This document shows, piece after piece, positions 5,978 to 7,538 of a stretch of DNA of 7,538 nt. Where the stretch lies: assembly GCA_013375355.1 (NCBI GenBank), contig JABXJV010000345.1, forward strand, positions 1-7,538. Reading direction: 5' to 3'. The notes under the pieces are model-generated. The model made no database searches. It was not told the origin of the DNA and saw nothing but the letters and a program-made list of their open reading frames with translations. The translations under genes were made by a program, and so were the position numbers. Numbering within the stretch: position 1 is the stretch's first letter; each line of letters starts with the position of its first letter. The DNA is from Candidatus Helarchaeota archaeon. GTDB taxonomy: Archaea; Asgardarchaeota; Lokiarchaeia; Helarchaeales; JABXJV01.

Positions 5978-6817
5978 ATGAAATATGCAGTAAGTAATTG
6001 GATTTATGGGGAAGAATCAATTGAAAAAACATTTGAGCGATTAAAAAAATTTGGATACGATGGAATTGAAATTAAAGGGGAACCTGAAAGTTATGATATA
6101 AAGGAATTGAAAGATTTAATGCTAAGTTATGGAATCGAAGCAGCATCAATTTGTGGTATGTGGCCTTGGGATCCATCAGACCATATGAAAACTAGAGATT
6201 TAGCCAATCCTTCTGGGAGGGTCCGAGATAAAGCAATTAGATATGCAGAAAGTGCTTTAGAATTTGGAAATAAACTCGGTGCTAAAGTTTTAGTCTGTGT
6301 AGTAGGAGGCTGTGGAAAAACAAAAAAAATTCACGAAAAAGAATGGCAATATGCAGTTGAAACTGTTAAAGGTTTAAGTAAAAAGGCAGTTGATACAGGA
6401 GTCACTATAGCAATCGAACCTATAAATAGATATGAATTGTATTTAATGAATAACGTAAATGATGGACTGAAATTTGTCGAGGAGGTAAATAGAGAAGGAG
6501 TAAAATTAATGTTAGACACATTTCATATGAATATTGAAGAAGCAAATCCTGCAACTTCAATCAGAATTGCTGGAAAACAATTAGTTCATCTTCATGTTGG
6601 TGATAGTAATAGGCAATCTGTTGGAAGAGGACATACCGATTTTAAGGAAATAATTCGTTCATTAAAAGAAATTAATTTTCAAGGTTACCTTGCTATGGAA
6701 CCTTTACCCCCGACTGCAGCAGATGTGTATGACCTTAGTCAGTTAGATCCCGCTATTTTTGATCTTTATGCAGAAGAATGCATTACCCAGCTTAAATATT
6801 TTGGAAAAGTTACATGA
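5978..6817 (+). CDS. D-tagatose/D-psicose 3-epimerase-family sugar epimerase (TIM barrel)
   Basis: The 279-residue product is an AP endonuclease 2/xylose isomerase-like TIM barrel of the ketose 3-epimerase type. Key motifs are IEPINRYE (145-153), LDTFHMNIEE (179-188), HLHVGDSNR (204-212) and MEPL (240-243). Compared with Pseudomonas cichorii tagatose 3-epimerase as remembered, all metal and substrate residues appear at a constant offset of five: E147, D180, H206 and E241 bind the metal, E147 and E241 being also the acid/base pair; E153, H183 and R212 contact the ketose. Length is normal for the family (about 290). It would invert C3 of a ketohexose or ketopentose in the cytoplasm, fitting an isomerase that supplies ketoses. 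Related folds (hydroxypyruvate isomerase, IolI/IolE) are less likely because of the full epimerase motif set. The exact sugar is not predictable. A T-tract follows the gene. Confidence 0.9.
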   Translation: MKYAVSNWIYGEESIEKTFERLKKFGYDGIEIKGEPESYDIKELKDLMLSYGIEAASICGMWPWDPSDHMKTRDLANPSGRVRDKAIRYAESALEFGNKLGAKVLVCVVGGCGKTKKIHEKEWQYAVETVKGLSKKAVDTGVTIAIEPINRYELYLMNNVNDGLKFVEEVNREGVKLMLDTFHMNIEEANPATSIRIAGKQLVHLHVGDSNRQSVGRGHTDFKEIIRSLKEINFQGYLAMEPLPPTAADVYDLSQLDPAIFDLYAEECITQLKYFGKVT

Positions 6818-6844
6818 TTTTGTTAAATGTTTTAAACGTTCATC

Positions 6845-6868
6845 TTTTTTTTTTTATATCTTTTTTTT
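6845..6868 (+). terminator. T-tract terminator after the epimerase gene
   Basis: A run of 11 T (6845-6855) and a second of 8 T (6861-6868) follow the epimerase stop by about 30-50 bases. No GC-rich stem precedes them, as is normal for archaeal intrinsic termination on T-tracts. This suggests the dehydrogenase gene is a separate transcription unit. Confidence 0.5.
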
Positions 6869-6870
6869 GA

Positions 6871-6956
6871 TTAAAAAAATTTTTTAATATTATTGGTATA
6901 GAGGAAATCGTCAAAAAAAATTCAAATTTTTTTAGTTTTTTAAATTAAAAAATTCA
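6871..6956. promoter_or_regulatory. A/T-tract promoter region of the dehydrogenase gene
   Basis: The stretch holds a near-palindrome of TT-A7-T6-AA (6871-6887) and further A and T runs (TTTTTTAAATTAAAAAA, 6936-6952). TATA-like candidates are TTTTTAATAT near 6885 (leader about 60 bases) or the 6936-6950 run, which would put initiation almost at the start codon. I cannot decide between them. The rest of the 153-base gap holds no gene. Confidence 0.3.
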
Positions 6957-6970
6957 AAAAGATGATAAAG

Positions 6971-7538
6971 ATGGGAAAATTTGATGGAAAAACTGTTGTA
7001 ATTGCTTATGCTGGCGGAGGTATAGGCAAGGCAATTGCCGAAGCTTTCGCTGCAGAGGGCGCTACTCTGATTATACACGATGCTGATGATGCAAAATTAG
7101 CTGGATATCCTGGTGAAAAAATCATTGGAGATTTAAGGAACAAAGAAGATGCAGATAAACTCATTCAATTTGCTTTACAAAAAGGTGGAAATAAAATAGA
7201 TGTTCTTGTTAATAATGAAGATTTTGTCCCTGAACCCAAAAAAATGACTGATTTAACTACAGAACAATTTATAGAAACAATAGATCTCAACTTAAAAACC
7301 ATTTGGCATACTTTGGCAGCTATATATCCTACTGTGAAGGCTCAAACCAAAATTAATATTGTTAATATAGGAAGCGTTGCCGGTGCTGCAGGTGTTTCAA
7401 AATTTATAGATTATTCGTCTGTAAAATCTGGTTTATATGGTATGACAAAAACCATAGCAAAAGAATGGTCACGATTTGGTGGAGTACGATCTAACCTTGT
7501 TAATTTGGGTCAAATAAAATTCCCAGAAGGATATGAAC
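6971..7538 (+). CDS. Short-chain dehydrogenase/reductase (SDR), 3' end outside window
   Basis: 189 codons are visible with no stop. The start FDGKTVVIA matches SDR N-termini. The Rossmann region is 8-40; the usual TGxxxGIG loop reads AYAGGGIG (12-19), with Tyr for the first glycine, and NNAG reads NNED (81-84). The catalytic tetrad is intact: N107 (LNLKT), S135 (NIGSVAG), Y148 and K152 (YSSVK). D37 ending strand 2 suggests NAD(H) preference. The usual PG after the catalytic region is LG (VNLGQIKF). About 60-70 residues, the substrate lid, are missing at the window edge. An in-frame ATG at 6962 could add three residues; neither start has a strong ribosome site. Beside an isomerase and an epimerase it is probably a sugar or polyol oxidoreductase, which is inference. 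Confidence 0.88.
   Translation, partial: MGKFDGKTVVIAYAGGGIGKAIAEAFAAEGATLIIHDADDAKLAGYPGEKIIGDLRNKEDADKLIQFALQKGGNKIDVLVNNEDFVPEPKKMTDLTTEQFIETIDLNLKTIWHTLAAIYPTVKAQTKINIVNIGSVAGAAGVSKFIDYSSVKSGLYGMTKTIAKEWSRFGGVRSNLVNLGQIKFPEGYE

Noticed and set aside
6331..6519. Short minus-strand open frame inside the epimerase gene
   Set aside because: Overlaps conserved catalytic motifs of the epimerase on the other strand.
6871..6952. Hairpin RNA or riboswitch before the SDR
   Set aside because: Only A/T tracts form the palindromes; there is no stable stem or conserved aptamer-like sequence.

Overview
The window is AT-rich and most likely archaeal. The support is TATA-like boxes about 40-65 bases upstream of starts, GAGGT-type ribosome binding sites, T-tract gene ends, a secreted protein packed with N-glycosylation sequons, and a TrmB-like C-terminal domain on a coiled coil. 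The style (very AT-rich, long low-similarity surface proteins, zinc-ribbon membrane proteins) suggests an Asgard/Lokiarchaeia-type genome. That lineage guess is inference; there is no rRNA or other marker here. No tRNA, rRNA, CRISPR array or mobile element was seen.

Left part (1-4628). The window opens inside a large surface protein (bases 2-2122, + strand). It has two tandem GATase-like domains, beta-sandwich regions, one C-terminal membrane anchor and a very basic cytoplasmic tail. It converges on two minus-strand genes. One (2162-3265) is a multi-pass membrane protein with a Lys/Ala/Pro linker, a CxxC...CxxC zinc ribbon and a helical C-terminus. The other (3450-4628) is a long coiled-coil protein ending in a compact alpha/beta domain resembling the effector half of TrmB-type regulators.

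Right part (4776-7538). Divergent from the coiled-coil gene is a rightward group of sugar-metabolism genes. The first encodes a class I xylose isomerase homologue with an altered metal site. The second encodes a D-tagatose/D-psicose 3-epimerase-type protein whose catalytic residues are all present. The third, cut by the right edge, encodes a short-chain dehydrogenase/reductase with an intact N-S-Y-K tetrad but unusual cofactor-site motifs. The first two share nearly identical leaders (GAGGTTAAnnTTATGAAA). Together they suggest aldose-ketose isomerisation, C3 epimerisation and redox conversion of a sugar or polyol, but the substrate cannot be read from the sequence.

No anti-phage, secretion or other recognisable multi-gene system is present. 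The points most worth following are the modified isomerase, the divergent dehydrogenase, the coiled-coil/TrmB-like protein facing the sugar genes, and the duplicated-domain glycoprotein.
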